From Malurus cyaneus samueli (Eukaryota > Chordata > Aves > Passeriformes > Maluridae): a stretch of DNA of 64,000 bases. A model generated the notes under the pieces. It was not told the DNA's origin, did no database searches, and saw only the letters and a program-made list of their open reading frames with translations. The stretch is taken from assembly GCA_009741485.1 (NCBI GenBank), contig CM019228.1, forward strand, positions 13,119,755-13,183,754. Reading direction: 5' to 3'. Position 1 is the stretch's first letter; each line of letters begins with the position of its first letter. This document shows, piece after piece, positions 22,563 to 34,640 of the stretch. The position numbers were made by a program, and so were the translations under genes.

Positions 22563-24790
22563 TTCTGAGCTCCCTCTTTCCCATCTCTTCCCCATGTCTC
22601 CTCACCATCCCAGCCATCCAAGAGCTGTTCTGTGTTGCTGGACCTGCAAAGGTTGGGTCAGGGAAGAGCCCTGATCCTGCTGATGTTCCCTGGAGGTTTC
22701 CCTCTCACAGTTAGTCCAGAAGCAATGCTGACTTCAGTGTCCTTTTAGAAAGATTTCACAAACTCCTTTCTGCAGTTCTGGGCTTTGCCAGAGCCTCCCC
22801 AGGGCCTGGTGCTGTCCATAGGTGGTTTGCAGCTCCCAGGGTGAGCCCTGCAGGAGCTGCTGGGGGACTCCTTACATTCCAGGCCAGGTGCAGAGCTGCC
22901 CATCGGTGAAGCTTTGCTCTGAATCCCAGAGCCTGTCACAAAACATTCTGCCTGATTAAAGCCCCCAGAACCACGGCTGGAGGAGCCCTCCCCACCTGCC
23001 CCTGTTTCACCAGGGACTGAAACGGCCCCTGATTGCACCCTGGAGCAGTTGCACCTTGGTGGGCTCAGGGACCTGCAGAGGATTTCAGTGACCCTTTCAA
23101 GGCAGAGCTGTGGGGTGTCAGGGGTGCTTCAGGCTTTCCTGAGCAGGGGCTATCTGTAGGACACCAGGTCTGACAATAACGTGGTTATAATAATTCAACA
23201 ATTCAGGAAATGAATTGATCTCCTGGCCAGCTCTGAGCTGGGATTTTGGCTGTTCAGGGCAGCCCCAAGGGGAAGAGCTGAGGCAGAAGGGCACAGAGCT
23301 GCGGGTTGCCCATGCCAGGGCACAGCGAGCTGCATTCCCCTTTCCTGTGAGATCCTATTTTGGGTTTGGAATGTTCAGAGCAGCCACAGGCACAGACAAT
23401 TTCCCTGCGTGTGCCCTGGGGTGTGCTGGGGAGAGTGCCCCAGCCCAGCTCTGCTGTGAGCTAATGGCTCTGCCCCGGCAGCGATGGGTGTCCTATTGAT
23501 TCTGGATCAATGGACAGAGTTAACGATTCGGGATCGTTAACAGAGTCCCGAATTCCCGGGGATCTCTGCAGTGGCTGCCAGGGAGAGCAGACACAGGACC
23601 CAGTGCTCAGGGGTCACACAGACCCTTTCCCAGCATCCTGGTGAAGAGGGGAAATCACTTTAACTGAGATCAGGCTTGGTAGGGGCGGAGTGGGGTATCC
23701 TAAAAAAGGCAGCAGCCTTTTCACTGACACCACCAAGGGCTCACAGGCTCTGGGATCCTGCCTGGTCCTCTGCTCTCAGACACACTCACAGTCCTTGTGC
23801 TGTGGACACATGGGAGGAGGATTGCCATGGATGAACTTGTCCTTCCAGGCAGGATTTCCTTGGCTAGGAAGGGAATGCTGTTTTGGGAAGGTGAATGCTG
23901 CTCCTGGGGACAGAGAGGGTTTTCAGCTCAGCACCTGCACCTTTCACCCACTCACAGACCTGGAGGCCCAGCCCAGCCTTTAACAATCCTGTCCCTGCCC
24001 AAGGTCTGGAGAGCTCATAAAAGTCCTTTTTTTTCATTCCTTGCTCTCTGACCCAAACTCACCTTTTCCAGCTTTCTTCTGCAATTCTGTGTTTGGAAAT
24101 GTGCTCTGCTCCTGCAGGATGACATCCTGGCACAGCTCTGAGCGCACTGAGAAGGGCACACGGCAGGTCCCCTGTCCGCGGTGGCAGTGACAGCAGAGCC
24201 ATGGCAGCCCCCGGCACGGGGTAAAGCTCTGTGAGCAGAGCGGGTCACACAGCTCTGCGAGCTGCTCTGTGTTCCACCATCTTCCACACACTCCCTGGCT
24301 CTCCAGCCACCTGTGCTGGCCTGGGCTCTCATCAGGGACAGCTCCCACTGCTCCTGGAGGGTGCTGCCCTACTCTGTGCACTCCCAAGGGTGGTTGTGCC
24401 CAAGCCTTTCAGCCAAACGCCAGCAGAGCTCTCCTGGCAGCACACCCTGTGGAACACGGACCTTTGGCTGAGCAGCTCCCAGTCAGGACTGGCTGGAGCG
24501 GGGGTCTGGGCAGGGCACAGCTCCTTCTCCAGCATGGGAGAACCCTGAGGGTGTGTCCAGAGGCTCCAGCTCAGCCCTAACCCTTCCCACATGGTTTGGA
24601 AGGGACAATTCCCGGGCAATTCCTGTGTCCAGGAATGCAGCAGGGGGGTTCTGCTGGGGGAGCAACCCCGGCCCAGGGCCGTGAGGGGCTCGTGCTGTGC
24701 TGAAAACACAAACTGCACCTGCTCAGGGGCTCCAGGCTGTGCATTCCATCACTAACTGTCCCTGCATGGCTGAGCGGTGATGCAGGGAGG
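22563..24790. other. Unassigned sequence with one perfect hairpin
   Basis: No gene recognised. A perfect 9-bp inverted repeat, GTTAACGAT / ATCGTTAAC, with a 5-base loop lies at 23,519-23,541. The rest is GC-rich DNA with short frames on both strands. Confidence 0.4.
23519..23541. repeat. Perfect 9-bp inverted repeat
   Basis: GTTAACGAT at 23,519-23,527, loop TCGGG, ATCGTTAAC at 23,533-23,541. There is no T run after it, and its function is unknown. Confidence 0.7.
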
Positions 24791-25143
24791 GTGGATCAGG
24801 ATGGATGGGTGGAGGGGGATGGATAGGGATGGATGGATGGGTGGGGGATGGATGGAGGGATGGAGGGATAGATAAGTGGATGGATCAGGGAGGGATGGAG
24901 GGATGGATAAGTGGATGGATCAGGGAGGGATGGAGGGATGGATAAGTGGATCAATCAGGGAGGGATGGACAGGGATGGAGAGGGGATGGAGAGTGGAGGG
25001 ATGTGATCAGGGAGGAATGGAGGGATGGATGAGGGCTGGAGGAATGGATCAAGGAGGGATGGAGGGATGGAGAAGTGGCTGGATCAGGGAGGGATGGAGG
25101 AATGGGTCAGGGAGGGATGGAGGGATGGAGAAGTGGCTGGATC
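24791..25143 (+). repeat. GGATG-rich minisatellite, unit about 35 bp
   Basis: Built from GGATGGA and GATCAGGGAGGGATGGA blocks. The clearest unit is about 35 bp, opening 'gatcagggagggatggaggg' and closing 'atggataagtggatg'. It is preceded by simpler (GGAT)n at 24,800-24,870. The 187-codon plus frame across it is a repeat artefact. Confidence 0.9.
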
Positions 25144-25751
25144 ACCAGGGTTGGGGGATTGGCTCCCTCAGGAATGCTCACTGTGCAGTAGGGTGGGCGA
25201 GGAAGATCCCAGCAGGTGGCAGTGCCAGGCACCTCCCGAGGGGAGCAGAGGACAGGGGTGGCTGTGCTGATTTGATTTCCCTGTTATTTCTTTGCCAATC
25301 ATTTTGTCCAGCCATGGTGCTGTCAGGGCTGCTCACACTGGTGTCACTTCCCCACACTGGGATCTCCCGTCTATCTTTGCTGTTTTTTGGAACAAGCTCT
25401 GGGTGCTGGCAGGCCAAATCTGGAGGGTCAGAGCTGTAAAAGCCCCCTTGTTTACCCCAAACTCTGCTGTCCCTCCGCTGCTGCTGTGAGCTGCTCCCTT
25501 AGACTCGCTGCCGATTCCCCCAGCTCTTCACTGTGGAGCTGGTCTGGGATCTCTGCATTGTTTGGGTCTTTTCTGCTGTGCCCTGGGGACCCCATGTAGG
25601 CTGTCCCTTTCACAGGCATGTCCCTATGGGGTGAGGGGACCTGTGGCACAGCAATAGCCCAGGGGATATTTAGGGCAGCTGCAAAAATAGGACATGACCC
25701 TCATTGCTGTGCTGAGCCCGACAGCTCAGCCATCCCAGCTGAGGGCCTGAT
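25144..25751. other. Unassigned spacer
   Basis: About 600 bp with no recognised gene or repeat. Confidence 0.35.
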
Positions 25752-26002
25752 TGTGAGGGGGAAGGGCTTTAAACTGAGACTAGGGTTAGATGGGATATTG
25801 GGAAGGAATTGTTCCCTAGGAGGGTGGCTCAGGGTGCTTAGAGAAGCTGTGGCTGCCCCTGGATCCCTGGCAGTGTCCAAGGCCAGGCTGGACATTGGGG
25901 CTGGGAGCAGCCTGGGACAGTGGGAGGTGTCCCTGCCATGGCAGGGGTGGCACTGGATGGGCTTTCAGGTCCCTGCCAACCACTGATTTTATGGTTCTAT
26001 GA
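25752..26002 (+). mobile_element. CR1 LINE 3' end with typical tail
   Basis: 'gaagggctttaaactgagac', 'gggatattgggaaggaattg', 'agaagctgtggctgcccctg', 'gtgggaggtgtccctgccat', 'gctttcaggtccctgccaac', ending 'atggttctatgaaatgg'. This is the most typical CR1 3' end in the window and still has a piece of the octamer tail. Confidence 0.88.
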
Positions 26003-26364
26003 AATGGGTTCTACAATCAGAAAGGTCATCAGGACAAGCTCCTGAAGGCCACCCGTGGGCTGTGGTGCAAGGAGGAACTGTTCAAATGTCCAGTGGCATC
26101 AGCAGAGCTCTGCCTTTGGAAACTGAGGCTGAGCAGAGCCTCAGCTGCAGCTGCAGCCACAATACCGAGAGGAAAGACAAGTCACTGCTCCTGTCAGGAA
26201 CGGTTCTGGTTTAGGAAGGGTTTGAGCTGACCCTGTGTGTCCTTCCATGAGACCCTGCAGTGCAGAAAGGAACAGCACAAGGCACTCCCAAAGCTGGCTG
26301 CCACCTGCACCTGCTGCCCCACTGGGAAGAGAGCACTTCCTGAACTGATTTACAGCAGTGACAG
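26003..26364. other. Spacer between CR1 and LTR-A copy 3
   Basis: About 360 bp, no feature recognised. Confidence 0.35.
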
Positions 26365-26795
26365 TGATGCCTTAGGATTTTCAGCTTCTATATTTTCATG
26401 TATCTGTGTTCTTGTCATTCTCCAGTGTCCAGCACTGAGCTCCTGCTCTCCCATCTTTAGACAAAACAATTCCTCTCTGGGCCCCAAACTCAAGAACATC
26501 TCACTGTCCCAGGGCCCAAAAATATGGAAACAACAGAGAATTGGGGGGAGCAAAGTTGGGGGGATTGACACCATCTCCTGAAGGTGTCATTGGAGAATTG
26601 GGGCCCAATGTGTTCATAAGACAGAGTTATAAAAGGTGAAGATCTCGTGACTCCATGGGGTCCATTTTGGGTGCAGCCTCAGGAGGAGGCTTTTTCTGCC
26701 CTCAAGGTACCTGTGGGCCTGGATTAAATTTGTCTGCTTTTATTCTCCTGACTGTGTCTGGCCTCTGTTTCAGGTGAGCCTTGTTTCAGGCATCA
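26365..26795 (+). mobile_element. Solo LTR, family LTR-A (copy 3)
   Basis: A 431-bp LTR from TGATGCCTTAGGATTTTCAG to GGCATCA with perfect inverted ends. A TATA box (TATAAAA) lies at 26,628-26,634 and an ATTAAA at 26,723-26,728. The flanks ACAG and AGAG differ by one base, so the 4-bp duplication is only imperfectly visible. No viral interior is attached. Confidence 0.85.
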
Positions 26796-27137
26796 AGAGC
26801 AGGTGGGAAATGCCAGCCCAGTAGTGACTGGTGTGTCAGTAACCCCAGCTCCCTCACCTGCACTGTTCCCTGCTCCTAAATGTCACAGCCACAGGCCATC
26901 TGTCCCACGCATCCCTGCTTCAGTCCTTGTGCTGCTTAGAAGCAGCTCAGGATTATTTTACCTCTTTTGGGTGCCTCAGGTCCTGCTTTGCTGCTCACGC
27001 TGTCCCTGCAGGGTGTGTGACACTGCTGAGGGTTTTGTCATCTTCTGCCAGCACTTAGTGCCACAGTCCCATGGGCATGGGGACACTCTCTAGTCACCCA
27101 CGTCACAACCTCCCCTTGTTTTTCTGTAAAAATAATG
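26796..27137. other. Unassigned spacer
   Basis: About 340 bp with no recognised gene or repeat. Confidence 0.35.
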
Positions 27138-27388
27138 GATTAATGGAATATCCTGAGCTGGAAGGGATCCCCAGGATCACCCATCCAGCCCCTGTCCCTG
27201 TCCAGACCCCCCAACAATCCCCCCTGTGCATCCCTGGCAGCGCTGTCCAAACGCTCCTGGAGCTCTGGCAGCCTCGGGGCCGGGACCATTCCCTGGGGAG
27301 CCTGGGCAGTGCCAGCACCCTCTGGGGACTGGAGAACCTTTCCCTGATATCCAGCCTGAGCCTGCCCTGGCCCAGCTCCGTATGACAG
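27138..27388 (-). mobile_element. CR1 LINE 3' fragment (second subtype)
   Basis: 'taatggaatatcctgagctg', 'cccccaacaatcccccctgt', 'ctggagctctggcagcctcg', to 'gcccagctccgtatga'. It is nearly identical to 10,232-10,470 over about 200 bp, so the two belong to the same young or conserved subtype. Confidence 0.82.
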
Positions 27389-27949
27389 CCACGGAGGATC
27401 TAACACCTCACAAGGGTGTCCCAAATCTTTTCTTTATTTGGTGTTCACATCTCTTGTGCAGATGGGAGCACTCAGCTCTCCTGCACACCTGGGCACAGAG
27501 CTGGTCAGCCAGAAAATGAGGGGCACATGTTTTGAGGACATTTGTCTCATTCTCAGTCCATCTCTCCTTGCTCTAAGTCACTCGTCAAGGAGCAGATGTG
27601 ATCCTGTGGGAGGAGCAGGCACAGATTGTTTATCCCAAACCTTTGTTCCACATCACAGTCACAAGAATCTTCGGATCCTTTGATGACACAGCCCAGACTA
27701 ATTGCCAGGCAGGTCCAGCCTGCTGGCTGAAAAGGAAAGGTGTTCTGTGCAAAAGGCAGTGAATAATCATATGATTAAACCCAGCCTGCTTAGAGTGCTC
27801 ACGAGAGGCTCGGTGGTGATTAAGCAGCCTGTCTTGGGTTTCTCTGCTGATTGCTGGGCCTGGAGCAGCTCCTGCCATGAGTGGGGGGCTGTGAGTGTGC
27901 CCGGAGGGGTGTGGGTGAGCAGAGCAGCAGTGTGTGCTGATGTGTGGGT
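27389..27949. other. Unassigned spacer
   Basis: About 560 bp, no gene or repeat recognised. Confidence 0.35.
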
Positions 27950-28580
27950 GTGTCTGAGCATCTGTGTGTCTGTGTGTCCATGGGTCTGTGTGTCTGTCCG
28001 TGGATCTGTGTGTCTGTCTGTGGGTCTGTGTGTCTGTGTGTCCATGGGTCTGTGTGTCTGTGTGTGTGTCTGTGTGTCCATGTGTCTGTGTGTCTGTGTG
28101 TCCATGGGTCTGTGTGTCTGTGAGTGTGTCTGTGTATCTGCCCGTGTGTCCGTGTGTCTGTGTGTCCATCAGTCCATGTGTCCATGTGTCTGTGTGTCTG
28201 TCTGTCTGTGTGTCGGTGTGTCTGAGTGTCGGTGTGTCTGTCTGTGTGTCCGTGTGTCTGTCTGTCCGTTTCTGTCTGTGTGTCAATGTGTCCGTGTGTC
28301 TGTATCCATGTGTCTGAGCATCTGTGTCCGTGTCCCCATGTGTCTGTCTTGTCCATGTCTGTCCGTGTGTCCATGTGTCTCTCTGTGTGTCCATGTCCCC
28401 ATGTGTCTGTCTGTCTGTGTCTGTCCATGTCTGTCTGTGTGTCCATGTGTCTGTGTGTCTGTCTGTGTGTCTGTGTGTCCATGTGTCCATGTGTCCATCT
28501 GTCCATGTGTCCGTGTGTCCATCTGTCCATGTGTCCATGTGTCCCTGTGTCCCTGTGTCCGTGTGTCCATGTGTGTCCAC
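27950..28580 (+). repeat. (TGTGTC/TGTCCATG)n array
   Basis: About 630 bp built from TGTGTCTG, TGTCCATG and TGTCTGTC variants. Alternating T/G with C steps gives frames of up to 360 codons on minus (His-Thr-Asp-Thr-Gln-Thr repeats) and 353 on plus (Val-Cys-Val-Ser repeats). These are artefacts of the repeat and not genes. Long TG-rich alternation can adopt left-handed DNA. Confidence 0.93.
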
Positions 28581-31500
28581 CCCCACGCAGCACTTGCCCA
28601 TCCCCCCCAGCAGGGCCCTGTGAACACACCCAGCTCTGTGCAAACACCCGGATTCCGTTCGGAGATGTTCTATTTCAATCAGAACTGTGCAAACCTGGGA
28701 GTTTTCTGTCATTTCTCGGTTATTCGGTGTTTAAATCCATCAGAGCACAGATTTCACCTCTAGCAGCAGCTCTCTGAGGGGGAAGATGCGTTCTGATGGC
28801 ACCTTTGGGAGCGTGGCCCCTGCTGCTACAGCAGTTGAATTGAAAAGGATTTATTAAATAGATCAAGAACAATAGATCAAGGGCATTTGGGGGAAGTTTT
28901 CCTGAACTGATGCAGAATAAACTGATACAAAATGAGGGTCACAGCTGAAATCCAACAAGTGCCCAGGTACAGATACACCTTTCAAAGATTAAAAGGACAG
29001 TAAGGCAATTGTAATAAATATAATAAATAATAAACACAATTTACAGCTGTGCTGTGCTGTTCCTTTTGGAGCAGGATGCCTGTCCTACCAAGCAGCTGGC
29101 AGAAACTTTGGACTTTGCCTTTCTTTGGGAAGAGAACCATGTGTTTTTAGCCCTGAAGCTCTCAAGGAACCAGGGGGCTGTCCATGCTTGGCAGGGTCCC
29201 CCATTGCTGTGAGTCCCTGGTGACTCTTTGGGGCTGTTTGTCCATTTATCTGCATTTCCCACTGCACTGCTTGAAGCTCTCGTGGGGTCCCCAATATCTG
29301 CCAGTGACATCCAACAAAATCGCTCTTGTGGGGCTGAGGAGTTTGATAACTTTTCCCTCCCATGGATTGCATCCCTTTTTCACTCATCCTGGCCATTAAC
29401 TGCAGGTTTCATTTCCAGCAGTGTCTGCAGACAGGCCAGGATTAGTGCCTGCACCTTTCAACAGCGTTTTCTCCCTGAGGCCATGGAATTTGTGTCATTT
29501 CCAGAATGCAAATCCCATTTGGGACCCAAGCTAAACCCAATGACACCAACCCTTTCTAATTGCTGTAAATACATGGGGCACAGTGGCTCTGTTTGTGTTT
29601 TGTCTTTGGGAGCTGACAGAGGAGGCAGAGGCATTACTCACCCAGGGCTTATCTCACTCACACGGCACAGAAATGTTTGACTCTCATTTCAGGTGAAGGA
29701 CACACCACAGAACCTGCTCACTCAATCTCTCTATCTTTGATTCGTGAGCACAGACAGAGATATTTCATCTTTGGGGCTAAACTCACTGCCATGGCTGAGC
29801 AGAGCCACAGAAATCTGGCTCAATTAACAAAGCCAGCACATCCTAATTATTTTTACTGCAGCAGCATTGTCTCCTATCCCATGGCCTTAATGGAGCCCCA
29901 CTGTTGAATGTAGAGCCTTTCCCAGGAAAACGGACACTGCTCTTCCCCCCCGGGTCAGAAATGGAAGGAATCTGTAGGAATAATCCATCACCCCCCAACC
30001 ATGGTCTGCAGAGAGCTGTGGCAGGAGGGGCTGGGAGGGATTTGCTCCCAGGCTGGGGCAGGAGGTTGCTGCTTCCTGAAGCTGGGGTCACACAGTGACC
30101 TGGGAAGTGTCTGCCCTGGGAAGTGGTTCCAGGTGAGCTGTGACACTGGAATGTGACTCCTGGACCTGCATTTCCCCATAGCAGGGTCTCAGACCTCTCA
30201 ATCACAATGTGGGGCAATTGATTTTACAGGAATGGGCTGCCAAGTGCCTTCCAAGGATCCCCAGGGACACCCACTGCCAGGGCAGCTCCTGCTGCTGCAG
30301 TTCCGTGAAAATCCAGGGCTTTGACAGGTGAAGGCAAATGGCCAGGGAGGCTCAGGATCCCCACAGGAGTGGGGAGGGAAGGGTTTTGTCCTGTCCGGGG
30401 AAAAGCCAAGAATTCAGCTCTCCTGTTTACTGTTTTTATTACAGATGGGGAAAACTCTGGAGCAGGGTTTGTCCCACCCAGGGATGCTCTCAGGTGCCAG
30501 AGAGATTCTGCAGCTCAAGGGTGTTTAAAAGTGACCCTACCCAAAGCCCAGAGGACTTTCCATGGTGAAAAGTCTGGTTTAGGAGCCCTCAGCTCCTCGT
30601 GGTCACTGCTTTGTCCCCAACTCTGGTGCTGTGAGCCCTTACCAGGAGTGTGGGGAGGAGATGGAGTCAGGTTTGCACAGCAGGGTGGGTGTGTGGCTCC
30701 ATCCCCACCCCAGACACTCCTGTTCATGGATTAGGGAGAGCTTGAGCTGGATCAGATAAATACATTAACACATCATCTGCATCCAGCATTAATGCAAAGC
30801 TCCCTGAGCCCTCCTAATGCCGGGGATATTCTCATTTTTTTTGCCTGTTTTACACGATAAACATCCAGCTGCAAAATCAAATCACAGGAAAGCGAGATGT
30901 TCTCTTATCATTTCCTGCCCAGGGAGGTGACTGGGTATGAGTGAGGCTTTTGGCCATTCCTTGGGAGAGAGCAGATCCAGCAGAGTCAGGAGCAGAGCAG
31001 GGATCTCCCTGGCAGCTGTGGATCCAGGACATAAGGCTGACCCTCGAGCCAAGCGAGGGTGCGTACTCCCTGTACATTGCGCGCCGGTAGGAGCCCACCT
31101 ACCACAGAGGAGCCTGGCAACGGGTCAGGAAAAGGGTGAGCTGTGTTGTGCTCTCCTAGTGACCAGGGCCATTAATCTTGATTAATCCTGGTGGCCCTGG
31201 GGTCAGCCTTGGAGCTCTGCTGCAGCTCTGCAGGGACACGGGGTGGGGATGTCCTTCCCAGGGGAGCCCCTGAGCTGCTCCCACCAGAGAGGGTCCCCAG
31301 GGTGCAGCAGGGGAGTGAGGGAGGTGTCAGAGCCCACTGCGACTCACAAAGAGGGTTAAAACACCATGAGACAGTTCAGAAGCCTTTTTCAACACTCCTT
31401 TGCCTCTCCTGATTGCTTTGAAGTTGTTTTTTTTTTTTTTTTTTTTTATTAAGAGAGTTAATATTCTTTGTTTATTCTGATGAATCAGGGAATATTTATG

Positions 31501-33854
31501 TTTTCACACTGAAAGCCTTTTACTCTTCCAGGAACTCTGACAGAGGACGTGGCCCAGAGAAGCCCTGGAGAGCCCTGGTCAGTGTTTTGGGGTGTCCAGG
31601 CCATGGAGCTGGGGTTCAGCTGCAGCTCCTGGGCAGTGAAATGCAGGGTTTGGGAATGGTGCTGAGGAGGAATCTGTGCACAAGCAGGGGCAGGGAGCAC
31701 TGAGGGAGCTGTGCATCCCTCAGTAAGCACAGAGGCTGCTGGAACGCTGCTGTGCTCAGCACCGAGCCCTGCCTGCCCCTGGGGCTGCTCTGGGGCACAT
31801 TTAATGGAGAAACCTGGGGAAATCCTCTTCCCACTCAGTCAGACCCTGGGAGTGCCTCCCACCCTGGCATTGCTGGGTGTCAAATCCAGTTTGGCGTGGC
31901 AGGGCTGCCCTGGCACATGGCAGCTGCTGTCACCCCTGCTGCCACCCCCTCCTCTCTCCAGCTACACGGGGTGTCCTTAAACAGCTTTGATGTCACATTT
32001 TCCTTGCCTTTGACCTAGCCCTGGTGGGAGCTGCTGCAAAGCCAGCAGGGAGGCTCTGTGTGGCCAGCACACACCAAAACTGGACACTTGTTCAGTGCTC
32101 CAGTGGCCTTTCTTCACCTCCTCTGCTGCTCAGACCTCAAAGCCAGACCCACCCTCTCGTTCCCTCTCTGTTCCACACACCGGTCACATCTGCTCTGCTC
32201 CCCTCCCGTGCCAGCTCTCTGCAATCCATTTTATTCTCGTTTAACAAGGAAACCTCTCCGAGGGCTGTGACAGCTGGAAAAGCATCTGGAGCAGTGATTT
32301 GCAGTTCCTGCTGGTAGCTTGGAGGCCAGACAGACAGGTTTTGCTGTCTCATCCCGAGTTTGGGGGTTTTTCAGATGAGAGCAGGGATATGTTTCCACAG
32401 AGCCAGATCTCCTCTGGGAGCTTGTCCAGGAGAGCCCAGGACTGGAGCTGAGCTGGGGATGCAGAGCTGGGCTCACCCTGCAGCAAATGCCCCAGCCAGA
32501 CATGGGGACAGTGACTCCATGAGCCAGGCCTCCAGCAGAGGGGACAGGAGAGGACCAGGGCACTGGAGCCTCGCTGGGAAAGTCCTTTGGGATCATCTGT
32601 CCAACATCAGCCCAGCAGCACCACAGTCAGCCCCAAACCATGGCCCCAGGGGCCACAAGTGTTCAGCTTTGTCATCTGTGTGTGCAGCTTTGGCCCTGTT
32701 GGTTCTGACACTTTCCACAGAGGGCAGGGTCCCTGTCCTACTCAGTCTGACACTAAAAATGTGCTTGCACTGGGGGAGGCTGGAGGCTGGGGGAGGCTTG
32801 GGCTCCCAGAGGAGGAATTCTGGAGCTGCTGTGGTGTGGCCAGTGCTTTGTTGTGCTGCGACAGATGCCACCTGCTCAGGGACCCTGATGGCTCAGAAAG
32901 GTCCCCTCTCATGGGTCACGGGGCAATCACTGAGAGCCGTGGGGGTGATCTGAGGACGCTGCTGAGGATCCTTTGGAGGGGTTCTGACCTTCCCTGCTCC
33001 TGCCAGGGCAGGATTCCATGGGCTCTGCTATGAGGGTCACTGCAGGGAGCTCCAGGGGACGAGGAGGGACAGGCGGGTTCCTTGGAATGTCGCAGGATCC
33101 TACAGGAACACATTCCCAGAGGGGGGCTGGGGGTCAGAGTGCCCAGAGAGGGGGGCACAGGGACAGACAGCACCTGCCTGTGCCCACAGGAGCAGTGACA
33201 GCAGGGACAGTGCCAGCTCCACAGGGCACAGGCACTGCTGAGCAGAGCCTTATCAGCTCCTGCTGTTGGGATCATTCCCCTGGGAATTCTGAGTGTATCC
33301 AAGGTGTGAGGGCTGGCACCAGCCTGAGCTGCCCTGGCAGGACCCTTCTGCCCAGCCAGGCTCCTCCTTCTGGGATGGCACTGGCAGCCCAGGTCTGCCC
33401 CAAGAGCCCCATGTCAGTGAAGGAGAAGGGTTTGTTCTGCTGTGGATTTTGGTGCCTGGAGGGAGGCAGAGTTGGTGTGAGCCTGACTCAGGTCACCACG
33501 TGTGCCAGTGACATCAGGGTGGTTACAGCTGTGGCTGCTGCAGCTGGGCACTGAGCAGGGCACTGGGACCACTCTCCAGCTGGGCAGGGACAGCTCTGCT
33601 GCTGGCACAGCTCTGGTGTGAGGCAGAGGGGAGGCTGGCACCAGTCACACCAGCTGGCTGGGCTGACTGGGAGCAGGAACAGCCCAGGGGAGGGGTCTGT
33701 ACCACTGTCCCCAGGTCAGCCAGCACGGGGTGTGGGACACTGAGAGTTTGGGGCAGGGTGGGTGTGAGCCCTGGGGAGCCAGGACAGGAACACACCCTGC
33801 AGGGGAGGGGAGCGGAAGGCAGGTCTGAGCTCACTGCTTCTGTCCTCCAAAGCG
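28581..33854. other. Unassigned 5.3-kb stretch
   Basis: I recognise no gene or repeat family. AT-rich patches lie at 28,845-29,050, including 'aataaatataataaataata', and at 30,750-30,910, which has TAAT-type cores and no repeat match. A CpG-dense patch lies at 31,030-31,110 ('gcgcgccggtaggagcccac'). A 21-T run lies at 31,427-31,447. Open frames of up to 197 codons appear on both strands without motifs. Confidence 0.35.
31427..31447. repeat. Poly(T) run, 21 bases
   Basis: An uninterrupted run of T that could be the tail of a minus-strand retrotransposed sequence. I cannot identify a source sequence next to it. Confidence 0.8.
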
Positions 33855-34170
33855 TGGCTGTCCCTGGAGCTGGACAGGCTGTCCTTTGGCTCCACGGGCT
33901 GTCCCTGGCTCCATGGACTGTCCCTGTGCCCCACAGGCTGTCCCTGGCTCTATGGACTGTCCCTGGCTCCATGGACTCTCCCTGTGCTCCATGGACTGTC
34001 CCTGTGCCCCACAGGCTGTCCCTGGCTCCATGGACTCTCCCTGACTCCATGGACTGTCCCTGGAGCTGGGCAGGCTATCCCTATGCCCTACAGGCTGTCC
34101 CTGGCTCGCCAGGTGTTCTTGGGCTCCATGGAGCTGTCCCTGTGCCCCACGGGCTGTCCCTGGAGCCGGC
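33855..34170 (+). repeat. Minisatellite, unit about 19 bp (GGCTGTCCCTGGCTCCATG type)
   Basis: About 15 imperfect copies of CTGTCCCTGGCTCCATGGA and of a variant carrying 'CTGTGCCCCACAGG'. The alternating types suggest two unit classes mixed by unequal exchange. Frames across it on both strands are artefacts. Confidence 0.88.
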
Positions 34171-34581
34171 ACAGTGGCACTGGGCTGAAGCTGCAGGAGA
34201 AGAGAGCAGACACTCAGGGCCTGGAGCACCACAGACCCTGTCCTCGCTATTTCAGGAGCAGAAATCAATATTCCTTTTCTCCTTCCTCTGTCTGCACCCA
34301 GATGATTTTCAGTGGCGTGTTTTGCACAGGGTTTTTTTTTTAAAGTAAGGATTTTGGTGTCTAAAAGAGGCCCAGAGAGAAAAGGTCCCTGGAGAGCAGC
34401 TCTGCCTTCTGAGCAGGTCTGTGCTTTGCTGGATGAATTCCACTGCCTTTGGCAGGCTCCAGCCCCGCTGCCCTCTCCTCCTGCAGCTCTTGGCTCTCGG
34501 GGCAGCTCCGAGGGTGCTGGGTGCTGACACCCATCCCGTTCCCTGCACTGGCTCGACCTCACTGGGAAATGTGCAGGGCTT
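34171..34581. other. Unassigned spacer before the nested LTR
   Basis: About 410 bp, no gene or repeat recognised. Confidence 0.35.
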
Positions 34582-34640
34582 TGTTGCCGGAGGGCCATTT
34601 TTAATTATGACACAGACATGGTTAAAGGAATAAAAAGGGT
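34582..34640 (-). mobile_element. Solo LTR, family LTR-B (copy 3), left part of a split copy
   Basis: Reverse complement of the LTR-B 3' end: it begins TGTTGCC and contains 'ttttaattatgacacagaca', matching the ends of copies 1, 2 and 4. The upstream GCTT at 34,578-34,581 is repeated exactly at 42,085-42,088, beyond the right part of the same LTR. The copy is interrupted at 34,640 by the ERV. Confidence 0.88.
34635..34640. repeat. ERV target-site duplication (left), AAGGGT
   Basis: AAGGGT immediately before the 5' LTR is repeated exactly at 41,607-41,612 after the 3' LTR. In uninterrupted LTR-B copies the corresponding site has it once (complement 'aaaacccttttcatcccctt'). Confidence 0.92.

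Noticed and set aside
27630..28777. 360-codon minus and 353-codon plus frames
   Set aside because: They are His-Thr-Asp and Val-Cys-Val repeats generated by the TGTGTC array.
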